23,909 bases of DNA from JANQIV01 sp050117315. Its GTDB lineage: Bacteria > Bacteroidota > Ignavibacteria > Ignavibacteriales > Melioribacteraceae. Under the pieces are notes generated by a model that worked only from the letters and a program-made list of their open reading frames with translations, was not told where the DNA came from and made no database searches. The position numbers were made by a program, and so were the translations under genes. This document shows, piece by piece, positions 14,939 to 23,144 of the stretch. The first letter of the stretch is position 1; each line of letters begins with the position of its first letter. Location: contig JASFMY010000113.1 in NCBI GenBank assembly GCA_050117315.1, forward strand, positions 1 to 23,909, read 5' to 3'.

Positions 14939-15613
14939 CTAATTTCTTCTTCCCTTTTTAGTGATAATATTATTATACAGCTCATCGTCAAGATATTGCG
15001 GTTCGTATGCTATCCCGTTAGCTTTCAAATTTCTAACAAAAGCTCTTAAATGATTTTCAGAACCTTTCTTCAAATTATCATAAACAAAATAAATATCAGA
15101 CCCTTCTTCAACTGTGTTCATGGCTTCTATTAAATCCAATATATCAATTTCTTCAATTGCAGCGCCTACTTTTAATGCTTCTGTTTTTGATTCGCTACCC
15201 GTTTGGTATAGTTGGTTATATAAGTTTTGCAAATCCTCGTTTTTGAATTCTCCAACTATATCGTTAGTAACCGGGTCTTCAATTCCGTACCTATCCAGTA
15301 AAACTTTTATTGCATCCATATGCTGCTGTTCACTTTTTGAAATATTATTAAAAACCCTTAAGCTGTAAAGGTTGTACATTGCTAAATAAATATCCCTAGC
15401 GAGTTTTTCTTCTTCTCTCATAAAGATGAGAGATTCTTCATATTCCGCTGATGCAGTTTTGGATAATTCATCAATTGATGTTTCGCTTCCCGTAATTGAC
15501 GCAGTGTTATCAAGTTCATACTCTGTTAAGTTTGATCCGCATCCGTTAATTACAGTTATAAAAAGTAATACTGCTGCCGTTAAAAGCATTCCAAATAAAT
15601 CTGTTAGTTTCAT
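14939..15613 (-). CDS. DUF2202 ferritin-like lipoprotein
   Basis: The 224-residue product starts with a lipoprotein signal (MKLTDLFGMLLTAAVLLFIT, lipobox VINGC, Cys at 25), so it should be lipid-anchored in the envelope. The mature part matches DUF2202, a four-helix ferritin/rubrerythrin-like domain. Helix one has EESLIFMREEEKLARDIYLA, helix two SEQQHMDAIKVLLDRYG, then ALKVGAAIEEIDILDLIEAM and a last helix with SENHLRAFVRNLKANG. Glu and His residues are placed as in carboxylate-bridged metal sites, but metal binding is not shown. ATG at 15613 follows AGGAG (minus strand, 15625-15621) by seven bases. A sigma54-like promoter and an inverted repeat touching the ribosome binding site lie upstream. 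It is convergent with the sensor-regulator operon and probably belongs to its regulon. Confidence 0.8.
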   Translation of the reverse strand: MKLTDLFGMLLTAAVLLFITVINGCGSNLTEYELDNTASITGSETSIDELSKTASAEYEESLIFMREEEKLARDIYLAMYNLYSLRVFNNISKSEQQHMDAIKVLLDRYGIEDPVTNDIVGEFKNEDLQNLYNQLYQTGSESKTEALKVGAAIEEIDILDLIEAMNTVEEGSDIYFVYDNLKKGSENHLRAFVRNLKANGIAYEPQYLDDELYNNIITKKGRRN

Positions 15614-15620
15614 TTTCTTA

Positions 15621-15690
15621 CTCCTTTTTGTTTGAAAATTTTGGAACTATGAACCCAATAAATGTGCCACGACTTTAATTCAAAAAGGAG
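15621..15690 (-). promoter_or_regulatory. inverted repeat covering the DUF2202 ribosome binding site
   Basis: On the minus strand CTCCTTTTTG (15690-15681) is the complement of CAAAAAGGAG (15630-15621), the Shine-Dalgarno region. The same words and similar spacing occur before the gene at 8359. If the sigma54-like promoter at 15655-15669 is used, the upstream arm is not transcribed and would instead be a DNA site. Confidence 0.4.
15655..15669 (-). promoter_or_regulatory. possible sigma54 -24/-12 promoter of the DUF2202 gene
   Basis: Minus-strand TGGCACATTTATTGG has GG (-24) and TTGG (-12) at the spacing required for TGGCACG-N4-TTGC; the only core mismatch is the last C. The start would be near 15643, giving a leader of about 30 bases that contains the Shine-Dalgarno sequence. 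Confidence 0.45.
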
Positions 15691-15762
15691 ACTATTTCAG
15701 AAGAAAATTACTTCATTGCGACAGTGCGGTCGAATCTTTCGACCAATAGGTTTTGGCTTCGG

Positions 15763-16746
15763 TTAAATTAAATTGGCAGAAAAAAATTCTCTATCTTCAC
15801 TCAAATCCAGATACGGATTTCCCATTTTAAGTTTGTCAATTAATTCAATGTTGTACTTAAGAAATTTTTGGTGTTTTTCAGAGTGTATGTTTCTTGGGCG
15901 GTGAGTTCTAGCCTGCGAAATTTTTTTTATTTCATTCATTAGTTTTACACAACCATCGCTCAAGTGTACTTGTCTGAATTTCTCCCAGATGTAATCTGTT
16001 GCAATCTTGTTCGGGTGAAGCATATCTTCGGCATAAAAACGGTAATCGCGTAAATCGTCCATCATAATTTCATAAGAAGGGAAGTAATAACAATTACTGT
16101 TTGAATTTACTATTTCACTCAGTGGCAATAGTAAAGTTGATTTGCTTATTTGATTATCAACAGCGCCGTCCTTCCAATGCCTAACCGGGCTGACTGTGAA
16201 TAGATATGAGATTTGAGAATTGAGATGTGAGACTTCTTCAATTATTTTTTGAATATAGTCCTTCACTTCATCAATTGTTAAACGGAATCTTCTAAATTCT
16301 TTCTGCGGAATTTTATGACAGTTTGAAACTATAATCTTTTTCCCTAGGTGTTCATAGACGAAAGAGGTCCCGAGAGTAATGATTATTACATCTGTTGTTT
16401 TTATAAACCGGTTGGTTTGATTGACTGATTGATTGATTCTATTTAAACACTCATTTTCATCGTGATGTGAGAAATCCGAATGATGGTAAAAGCTGTGCCA
16501 TTCGGATTGATCGTAAACTAAATCATCCTTTGTAAACTCTTTCTTATCAACAGCTAATTTAACCGAGTTATAAATTGACGCCGGGTTATACAGAACTCCG
16601 AAAGGATTACCGAGGACATTAAACCTGTAAAAACGAAAATACTCAGCTATATTTTCTGCAAAACACGATCCGAATGTTAGAACTTTATCGGAGTGCTCAA
16701 TTTGTAATTCGCTTTTCTGGATTTCTATTTCTGTTCTAAATTTCAG
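15763..16746 (-). CDS. GSCFA-domain protein, start codon apparently CTG
   Basis: The frame is open without interruption from 16788 down to the stop and encodes a full GSCFA protein of about 327 residues. It begins (L/M)KFRTEIEIQKSELQIEH, with the name-giving motif TFGSCFAENIAEYF, then NPFGVLYNPASIYNSV, DVIIITLGTSFVYEH and, C-terminally, TVSPVRHWKDGAVDNQ, YFPSYEIMMDDLRDYRF and YAEDMLHPNKIA. GSCFA proteins are SGNH-hydrolase-like and common in Bacteroidota; substrate unknown. No ATG occurs before residue 161 (a GTG). The expected start position carries CTG (16746-16744), seven bases after AGGA, so either CTG is used or ATG was mutated or miscalled. It has no operon partner; the DUF2202 gene is 149 bases downstream. 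Confidence 0.75.
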   Translation of the reverse strand: MKFRTEIEIQKSELQIEHSDKVLTFGSCFAENIAEYFRFYRFNVLGNPFGVLYNPASIYNSVKLAVDKKEFTKDDLVYDQSEWHSFYHHSDFSHHDENECLNRINQSVNQTNRFIKTTDVIIITLGTSFVYEHLGKKIIVSNCHKIPQKEFRRFRLTIDEVKDYIQKIIEEVSHLNSQISYLFTVSPVRHWKDGAVDNQISKSTLLLPLSEIVNSNSNCYYFPSYEIMMDDLRDYRFYAEDMLHPNKIATDYIWEKFRQVHLSDGCVKLMNEIKKISQARTHRPRNIHSEKHQKFLKYNIELIDKLKMGNPYLDLSEDREFFSANLI

Positions 16747-16830
16747 GTTTATTCCTACAAAAAAATTAATAAATTGAAAAACTGGTGATTAATTTAATAT
16801 CTTTCCTGCAAAGATTAATTAAGAATTAAA

Positions 16831-17145
16831 ATGATTAATAAAATTGTTTATTACAAAATCAAAAAAGGGAGCCTCCAGAAAGTAAAAACCGCTATTGATG
16901 AATTTGTTCACGAGATAGCCGAAAAGGAAAACAGTACAAATTACTGTTCCTACCAAAAAGCCCGGGACGAAACCACATTTATTCACATAATGTCGTATTC
17001 CACCAAAGAAGACGAAGAATCTCACCTCAACGCAGAACACACAAAAAAATTTGTAGATATTTTATATCCCGAATGTGTTGAAGAACCCGTAATAGAAGAT
17101 TTGAATATGATTAGTTCAGTGAAAGTTTTGAAGCAGAAAAGTTAG
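16831..17145 (+). CDS. ABM-like (antibiotic biosynthesis monooxygenase fold) small protein
   Basis: The 104-residue product looks like a dimeric alpha/beta-barrel ABM-type protein. It has a first strand (MINKIVYYKIKKGS), a helix (KVKTAIDEFVHEIAEKENST), then YCSYQKARDETTFIHIMSYS, the helix KEDEESHLNAEHTKKFVDIL, and a last strand (EDLNMISSVKVL). The helix word SHLNAEHTKKF is typical of the family. Members range from monooxygenases to signal or stress proteins, so the reaction is not predictable. The ribosome binding site is weak. It is divergent from the GSCFA gene and alone in its direction. Confidence 0.65.
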   Translation: MINKIVYYKIKKGSLQKVKTAIDEFVHEIAEKENSTNYCSYQKARDETTFIHIMSYSTKEDEESHLNAEHTKKFVDILYPECVEEPVIEDLNMISSVKVLKQKS

Positions 17146-17236
17146 GAACCGGCTATCATTTATCTTGATTTATTGAAGTCTTGTTCGTTCAATCTATTTA
17201 TATCTTCCGCACAGCGTGGATGACCGGGGTTGTTGA

Positions 17237-17452
17237 TATTTTGGGTGGAACGAGAAGCTAGCCGTACAACGAGGCAAAAGTAATGGACAAGGAGGGAGCA
17301 ATACAATTAAGGCTCACTTGGAGCATTTAAGGGACAATGAAGAATATGAGTTTTTGAAAGAAGCAATTCATTACCTTGAAAAACATGAAATTGAAATTCC
17401 AAATTATTTGGAAGAAGAAAAGAAAATTTACAGCGGCTGCCCGGCTCGATAA
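17237..17452 (+). pseudogene. fragment of an unrecognised gene
   Basis: An open stretch with no start codon encodes a charged helical tail: NTIKAHLEHLRDNEEYEFLK, EAIHYLEKHEIEIPNYLEEE, KKIYSGCPAR, then TAA. It reads like the C-terminal end of a real protein, judged by its amphipathic pattern, but I cannot name it. The rest of 17146-17725 holds only a 37-codon frame (17572-17685) whose AGGAGG touches its ATG without spacing, and an A/T hairpin TTCTTTTT/AAAAAGAA (17676-17694). Confidence 0.3.
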
Positions 17453-17725
17453 AAACTGTCTGTTGGCGGATCACCCTGTTTGAATATAACCGTCCCTTTT
17501 TCGAAGAACAAAACTTTAATATGATTAGCCGTTTTTAGCAGGTTTCCCTTTTCTACAAAACTAAAAGGAGGATGCTCCTTCAAAAAGTTATTGGCTTTAA
17601 TCCAATACTATCAGATAGAGAAACGTTTCCAGTTAATCCTAATGAGGAACTAATAACTAAATTATTAAATACCTATTCTTTTTAACAAAAAGAAACTAAT
17701 AATCATAAAAAAATAAATATAATAC

Positions 17726-18895
17726 TTAAACAGCTCTTAAAGCATCAACAATTTTTAATCTGGCTGCACGTACCGAAGGTAAAAATCCGCCTATTATTCC
17801 CATTGCTGCGGCAAATATTAATGAAGAGATAATTATATCCGGTGTGATTGCAAATGAAAATTCCAGCTCCGAGAATGATGCGAAGTTTAGCGTTGAAATA
17901 GAAAAGAATTGCAGAAAAGAAGCCAGACCTATACCTATTATCCCGCCGAAAATTGAAAGGAGAAGAGATTCAAATAGGAAAGCAACCAATATACTTCTCC
18001 GCCTGAATCCAAGCGAACGAAGTGTTCCTATTTCAATTGTTCTGTTTGCAACTGCTGTGTACATTGTTATCATAGCTCCGATGGTAGCACCAAGGCTGAA
18101 AATCACTGTAATAAATATTCCGAGTACCCGAATAAAAATTGCAAGGAACTGTGATTGTTCTTCAAAAAATTTCTGTTCAATTTTTGCTTCAAATTGTTTC
18201 AGTCTTTTATCCTGTTCAAATGCATTATTAAAAGCATCAAAACTATCCGCACTTTCAAGTTTTAGAGTTACCGTTGAAACAGAATTTCCGCGGTTAAAGG
18301 CATTTAATAGTTGAAGGCCTTCACCCCAAAATTCGGATTCAAACCCGCTTTCGTCTGCTTCAAAAATTCCTACTATATCCCAATAGTCGCCGGCAAATCT
18401 GACCTTATCGCCAATCTTTGCTCCTTTAAATCTTTCATTAATTGACCGTCCCACAATCAGTTCTCTAGTGCCCCAGTTAAACCATCTTCCGTCAATAAGT
18501 TTTACCTGCGGTCTTAATTCATTGATCGGCTTGGATACACCGCGCACGGTAATGTTGCTCATTCCACCATCTAACTTTTCAAGATTTATTACAACAACAG
18601 GTTCATTTGAAATAATTGGTTCTCCGCCATTGGTTTTTGCAATATGCGGTAAAGTACTTATAACACCCTGGATATCTCCCGGTATAATACTGGATATTTC
18701 ACCGTTGGCGGCTTTGCGTGCTATTAATACATTATCTGAAGAACCTGTTTGTTTGAGAGTTTTTTGAACCCCGTAAGCCATCATCAGCACTGCTGCAAAA
18801 ACAAAAACTACAAGCGCAATGCCGGCTATTGTAATAAAAGTAGTAAGCTTTCTTGATTCAAAATTTTTCAAGCTGTATTTGAATGGAACAGCCAT
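17726..18895 (-). CDS. FtsX/MacB-type ABC permease
   Basis: The 389-residue product has the MacB/FtsX plan. There is an N-terminal membrane segment (about 18-43: FITIAGIALVVFVFAAVLMM), a periplasmic MacB core domain (about 45-265) with FKGAKIGDKVRFAGDYWDIVGIF, and three C-terminal membrane helices: IFIRVLGIFITVIFSLGATI, AFLFESLLLSIFGGIIGIGL and IISSLIFAAAMGIIGGFLPS. It ends in the family signature PSVRAARLKIVDALRAV. EIGTLRSLGFRRRSI is the coupling helix region that contacts the ATPase. It is the last gene of the export operon, 106 bases after the other permease. Two different permease genes imply a heterodimeric transporter. The cargo is unknown. Confidence 0.85.
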   Translation of the reverse strand: MAVPFKYSLKNFESRKLTTFITIAGIALVVFVFAAVLMMAYGVQKTLKQTGSSDNVLIARKAANGEISSIIPGDIQGVISTLPHIAKTNGGEPIISNEPVVVINLEKLDGGMSNITVRGVSKPINELRPQVKLIDGRWFNWGTRELIVGRSINERFKGAKIGDKVRFAGDYWDIVGIFEADESGFESEFWGEGLQLLNAFNRGNSVSTVTLKLESADSFDAFNNAFEQDKRLKQFEAKIEQKFFEEQSQFLAIFIRVLGIFITVIFSLGATIGAMITMYTAVANRTIEIGTLRSLGFRRRSILVAFLFESLLLSIFGGIIGIGLASFLQFFSISTLNFASFSELEFSFAITPDIIISSLIFAAAMGIIGGFLPSVRAARLKIVDALRAV

Positions 18896-19001
18896 GTTTT
18901 TCTCCTTATTGAAAATTTAATAATTACTACCAACGCAGCAATTATGGTAATCTTATCCGCCAAATCCTCCGAAGTCCGCCTTTTAATAGGAGGAAGGAGG
19001 A

Positions 19002-20162
19002 TCATCCAACAAACCTGAATCCGTCAACTATTTTAGTGCTAACGGCTTTTTGTATCGGGAATATTGAAGCTATTATTCCTACCAATATTGCCGATGAAAC
19101 AGCGAATACAATTGTAATTTCTTCAAGATTAAAAATCGGGAAAATGTTTCTCGGGATTGTCTGTCCCATTCCCTCAACAATCGGAAAAAGAAGCAGCATA
19201 CCAACCCCGCCCCCGAGAAATGAAATAAACATCGATTCTCCCAATATAAGTCCTGTTAAATGCTTGCCGGTAAAACCAAGGGTTTTCATTACCGCGTATT
19301 CTCTTGTCCTTTCTCGTGAAGACATAATCATTGTATTTCCGAGAACAAGCATAATTATGCCGATAATAACAAACGACATAAAATTCATTGCCGTAATAAT
19401 TGCACTTGTAGATGCAAGAAAACTTTGCTGGAACGCCCGTTCGGTTTCCGTTTTTGTTTCGGCACTTGAATTTTTAAATAGCTTATCTATTTCGTCTGAT
19501 ATAACCGCAGCCTTGTCCGGATCACTTATTTTTACAACGTACCAGCCGACATCACCAACCCTGCCGGGTGAATCAATTCTCATTCTTTCATTAATATAAT
19601 TCCAGTGAAAGAACATGCCCGTGCCGTCAACGGTTTCATCTCTTTTTTTATAAATTCCCCTTATAATAAATTGCCACTCGCCAGGATATATATCTCCTTC
19701 GAGGGTCATAACATCGCCGACTTTAAGATTATACATTTTTGCAATATCTTCACCTACAATACAAGAATTTCTTTCCTTCTTAAAAGTTTCAATTTCTTCG
19801 TTGGTTAATACCCATTCGGGATAAACATCAAATATCGTTTCCGCATCAACAGCTAATCTGGGGAAGAATTGATTTTTATCGATGTACACACCTTGAAACC
19901 ATATTGCGAACGTAACCTGCTCCACTCCGTCAACTGCAGCAATTTTATCCCGGTAAGTATAAGGCAAAGGAAAAATAAACGACACCGCTTGCCTTGTGAT
20001 AAGCCTGTTGGCGGCTGATGCTTCAACGCCTGCATACCATGCAGTAACAACGGTACGCAAAATACCGAAGGCAATTACCGCAATTGCAATTCCCATTATT
20101 GTCAAAAATGTTCGCAGTTTATGCCGAAGGGAATTCTTTAATATCAATTTTAGAATTCTCAT
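19002..20162 (-). CDS. FtsX/MacB-type ABC permease
   Basis: The 386-residue protein begins MRILKLILKNSLRHKLRTFL with a membrane segment at about 18-40. A periplasmic MacB-type domain contains VGEDIAKMYNLKVGDVMTLE, and the typical three C-terminal helices follow (IITAMNFMSFVIIGIIMLVL; ILGESMFISFLGGGVGMLLL; ITIVFAVSSAILVGIIASIF). TREYAVMKTLGFTGKHL is the coupling region. Its ATG overlaps the stop of the ATPase gene by four bases. The second, different permease downstream probably completes the transporter. The 106-base gap between the two contains an ATCCTCC...GGAGGAT inverted repeat whose words echo module B. Confidence 0.85.
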   Translation of the reverse strand: MRILKLILKNSLRHKLRTFLTIMGIAIAVIAFGILRTVVTAWYAGVEASAANRLITRQAVSFIFPLPYTYRDKIAAVDGVEQVTFAIWFQGVYIDKNQFFPRLAVDAETIFDVYPEWVLTNEEIETFKKERNSCIVGEDIAKMYNLKVGDVMTLEGDIYPGEWQFIIRGIYKKRDETVDGTGMFFHWNYINERMRIDSPGRVGDVGWYVVKISDPDKAAVISDEIDKLFKNSSAETKTETERAFQQSFLASTSAIITAMNFMSFVIIGIIMLVLGNTMIMSSRERTREYAVMKTLGFTGKHLTGLILGESMFISFLGGGVGMLLLFPIVEGMGQTIPRNIFPIFNLEEITIVFAVSSAILVGIIASIFPIQKAVSTKIVDGFRFVG

Positions 20163-20842
20163 GATTCCTCCAGTACCAGGTCGCCTTTTTCAAGATGCCT
20201 TATTACATGGGCTTTCCCGGCCGCATTCGGATCGTGTGTTACGATTAACACGGTTTTCTTAAATTCTTTATTTAATCTTTCCATCAATGTTAAAATTTCT
20301 TCCGCTGAATTTTTATCGAGGTCGCCCGTCGGTTCATCACCGATAATTACAAGCGGATCGGTAACAATAGCGCGAGCAATTGCTACTCTCTGTTCCTGGC
20401 CGCCCGATAGTTGTTTCGGGTAATGTTTTATTCGATCTGCAAGCCCGACTATTTCCAATGCAGTTTCCGCTTGTTTTCTTCTTTCTTTTTTACTCAGCGG
20501 TGTGAGCAGTAAAGGCAATTCAACATTTTCATAGGCAGTTAAGACGGGGATTAAATTATAAAATTGAAATACAAATCCGATATTGTTTGCACGCCACTTT
20601 GCAAGTTGTGTTTCGCTGAGTTTTGAAATATCGGTATCGTTTACTTTGATTATTCCGTTTGAGGGTTTGTCGAACCCGGCAATTAAATTTAACAGAGTTG
20701 TTTTACCCGAACCCGACGGACCCATCAACGCCATGAATTCACCTTCTTCAATCTCAAGGTTTATATTGTTGAGTACAGGCACTTCAAAGCTGTCGCGCAT
20801 ATAAGATTTAGATACGTTCTGAATTTGAATTATAGGAGGCAT
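20159..20842 (-). CDS. ABC transporter ATPase (LolD/MacB family)
   Basis: The 227-residue ATPase is complete: Walker A GPSGSGKTTLL (from 41), Q-loop Gln93 in FVFQFYNLIP, signature LSGGQEQRVAIARA (from 145), Walker B LVIIGDEPTGDLD (Asp169, Glu170) and H-loop His203 in IVTHDPNAA. The signature has GGQEQ where GGQQQ is usual. This family powers FtsX-type permeases that move lipoproteins, peptides or drugs between membrane and periplasm without a classical pore. It is flanked by the adaptor (28-base gap) and the first permease (ATGA overlap). Confidence 0.92.
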   Translation of the reverse strand: MPPIIQIQNVSKSYMRDSFEVPVLNNINLEIEEGEFMALMGPSGSGKTTLLNLIAGFDKPSNGIIKVNDTDISKLSETQLAKWRANNIGFVFQFYNLIPVLTAYENVELPLLLTPLSKKERRKQAETALEIVGLADRIKHYPKQLSGGQEQRVAIARAIVTDPLVIIGDEPTGDLDKNSAEEILTLMERLNKEFKKTVLIVTHDPNAAGKAHVIRHLEKGDLVLEES

Positions 20843-20870
20843 TTTTTCTCCGTTTTACTTTTCTAATTTT

Positions 20871-22061
20871 TTACTTTATTTGAACTTTGGCACCGTCACG
20901 GATATTTTCTGTAACGCTTTTAATAACTTTATCGCCGTTGTTTAAGCCGGAGATTATTTCAATTAAATCACCGGATTCATTTCCGGCAATAACTTCAACT
21001 TCAATTGCTTTTTTATCCCGTAGTTTAAAAGCAACCGTTTTTGAATTGCGTCTTACAATTGCGGATTTCAAAACCATCAATTTCGGTTTTTGATTCAGCA
21101 TGGTTGTGTCAACCGGAGCATTTAAGAATAACACTTTCGCACTCATTTCAGGAAGTACACGGCTGTCGTAATTTTTGAATGCTACTTTTACAAGCACCGT
21201 TGCTTTTGACCTGTCCGCCGTGGGAACAACTTTATCAACATATCCGGCATAGCGAATTTGAGGATAAGCATCGAGTGTAATTTCGCAATCCTGTTCCGGT
21301 TCAATTTTATCAATGTTAGATTCCGATACATCCGTTTCAACTTGCAGCGAACTCATGTCCGCCATTGTAACAATAGCAGCACGTGAAGTTGCGCTTGCGC
21401 CGAGCGGGGAAACGATTTCGCCGACGTCCGCATTTTTCGTTAAAACCGTTCCGTCAAACGGAGCCCTGATTAAGGTGTACTCAACAGTAATCTCAGCGGA
21501 TTTAATTTGCGCTTTAGTCAGTTCGATTGATGCTAAAATTCTTTTGTAAACAGACTCTGCTGTTTTGAAATCTTTTTCGGGTGATACACCCGCTTCATAC
21601 AATTCTTTGATTCTTTTATAATTGCTTTCCGCATCTATCAAATCGGCTTCATATAATTTTAATGAAGCCTTAACTTCGTTAAGTTGTGCTCGTACATCGT
21701 CGCTTTCAAGCCTTCCGATTACCTGATCTTTTTTAACCGCATCCCCCTCAACCACTCCAAGATAGACCAGCCTGCCCGTTGCTTTTGATGCAACCGATGC
21801 TTTACGCTGGGCAACAACATAACCGCTTGCTGTCAGCAAAGCATTTGACTGCGAAGGTGAAACAAGCGATACAGTTGTTAAAGCTACTTCTTCGCCTTTG
21901 GCAAAAAGTATTTGCCAGCCGTAGTATCCGCCGAAGAATAAAGCAGCAATAATTAAAACGAAAAAAAATATCCCGAAGAATTTATTCCCGCCGGTGTAAG
22001 AGTGTTCTTTTTTGCTGCGGTCAATTTTTAGAGAAGAAAGGTCTACATCTTTTGTTTTCAT
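20871..22061 (-). CDS. periplasmic adaptor (MacA/HlyD-type membrane fusion protein)
   Basis: From ATG 22061 the product has 396 residues. A cytoplasmic Lys-rich start is followed by one membrane anchor (about 28-50: FFGIFFFVLIIAALFFGGYYGW) and a biotinyl-lipoyl half motif (GYVVAQRKASVASKATGRLV). A coiled-coil hairpin follows (about 115-190, QLNEVKASLKLYEADLIDAE to AQIKSAE), then the second lipoyl half (YTLIRAPFDGTVLTKNADVG), a beta-barrel and a membrane-proximal domain. The hairpin is that of MacA-like adaptors. A longer frame to 22178 adds 39 residues, but the start at 22061 matches the family and has GGA just upstream. It is first in the operon; no TolC-like gene is nearby, so an outer-membrane channel would have to be encoded elsewhere. 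Confidence 0.88.
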   Translation of the reverse strand: MKTKDVDLSSLKIDRSKKEHSYTGGNKFFGIFFFVLIIAALFFGGYYGWQILFAKGEEVALTTVSLVSPSQSNALLTASGYVVAQRKASVASKATGRLVYLGVVEGDAVKKDQVIGRLESDDVRAQLNEVKASLKLYEADLIDAESNYKRIKELYEAGVSPEKDFKTAESVYKRILASIELTKAQIKSAEITVEYTLIRAPFDGTVLTKNADVGEIVSPLGASATSRAAIVTMADMSSLQVETDVSESNIDKIEPEQDCEITLDAYPQIRYAGYVDKVVPTADRSKATVLVKVAFKNYDSRVLPEMSAKVLFLNAPVDTTMLNQKPKLMVLKSAIVRRNSKTVAFKLRDKKAIEVEVIAGNESGDLIEIISGLNNGDKVIKSVTENIRDGAKVQIK

Positions 22062-22209
22062 TTTCCGTTTTATTTTATAGTTGTGAAACAATTCAGTAGA
22101 TATATACATAAAACCTATAAAATTGAAAGTAAATTTCAAAATGAAATTAAGATGAACAAGTAAAACAAACTTTGCCATTCTTGCGGAGAACAGTCTGAAT
22201 AAATTTTTG

Positions 22210-22235
22210 TAGAGACATGCAATGGCATGTCTCTA
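22210..22235. repeat. hairpin of the interspersed-palindrome type
   Basis: TAGAGACATGC (22210-22220) and GCATGTCTCTA (22225-22235) form an 11-bp perfect stem with loop aatg. Palindromes of this wording are common as scattered repeats in several phyla. It lies 149 bases upstream of the export operon, in a gene-free stretch that runs to 23527. Confidence 0.65.
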
Positions 22236-22358
22236 TGTTTTGAAGGTTCTTCGTAAAGATTTGACCATGCCAGAGCAGGGCAGGTTAACCAAATCTCTGC
22301 ATAATTATGTTTAATAATTTGCATTTTGACAGCATAGGTGTCAACTTAATACAACTAA

Positions 22359-22575
22359 TGACGTGTCACATTTGTAATGACATTTCGAATCCCCGGCGTA
22401 GTTTTTGTAGGGACGTCCCAAAGACTCCACGGATAGAAATCTGAATCCCGTACAGATAGAGATTTCTCTCTAAAGAAGTCCTTGGACACTCACAAAACCT
22501 TCCTTCAACTTGTCCCACTTTTTTTGCAGGAAATGTCAATCTTAGAGTTTACGACTATTTATTGTTGACACGTCA
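22359..22575. repeat. 217-bp segment bounded by 10-bp inverted repeats
   Basis: TGACGTGTCA (22359-22368) and TGACACGTCA (22566-22575) are exact reverse complements; a related gtgtcaac lies just outside on the left. The interior has no gene. It may be a non-autonomous or decayed insertion element; no target duplication is clear. Confidence 0.4.
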
Positions 22576-22583
22576 CCAGCTTT

Positions 22584-22740
22584 TAACATAATTAATTAAC
22601 ATTTGATTAATAGGGCGGTTTTATTTAAATGCATTTTAAGATTTCCATTTTGGTGGAATAATTTTTTACAATCGTGGCCCTACCCCGGGAAGTGCAGAAT
22701 AATAATTTATATTTATAGAATAGATTCAGCCTCAGTAGAG
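22584..22740 (+). repeat. dispersed repeat module A, right copy
   Basis: Same order of blocks as 486-640: ACATAATTAATTAACATT, TTTATTTAAAT, AAGATTTCCATTTT, then AGAATAGATTC. The middle part (about 22640-22705) has diverged or been replaced. As on the left, it leads into a roughly 20-bp periodic array. Confidence 0.65.
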
Positions 22741-22950
22741 TAACGATTTCATTGCCGGAACGGCAGAAAATTTCACGGAACGAGAGCTTACATTAACGGG
22801 ATAAAGACTGCAGCAGCGGAATGCGATTTGCATTGCCGGATTGACAAATGATTCGACGGAATGGCAGATTACATTAATGGAATGAAGACTGCTGTAGTGG
22901 AAAAACGATCTACATTACCGGAATTGTAAAAGATTTCACGGAATTAAGAT
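22733..22950 (+). repeat. degenerate tandem repeat, 81-82-bp unit made of about 20-bp subunits
   Basis: The phrase CATTGCCGGA recurs at 22750, 22831 and (as CATTACCGGA) 22913, giving 2.4 copies of an 81-82-bp unit. Inside each unit a looser 20-21-base word centred on CGGAAYG repeats about four times (for example cacggaacg, gcggaatgc, gacggaatg, atggaatga). It is non-coding in all frames. Confidence 0.7.
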
Positions 22951-23144
22951 TGTAGAGAACAAAAAATTACAAAAACAATATTTAATTGTCATATCGACGA
23001 ACGTTTTTTGTGAGGAGCTTGCCCGCCATCTTTTGGGTGGGATATCTTTAGTCTGGATTTTCTCAATAAGATGTATAAAGATTTCTTGCCTGCCGAAGTG
23101 AACACGAAGACGGACACGTCCGCCGGAACCTTGGAGTAGGCAGA

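Noticed and set aside
14774..15049. 91-residue plus-strand protein after the regulator
   Set aside because: It reads through hairpins and the antisense of the DUF2202 gene and has no ribosome binding site.
18468..18767. Open plus-strand frames opposite the ABC permease genes
   Set aside because: They are antisense shadows of strongly conserved permease coding sequence.
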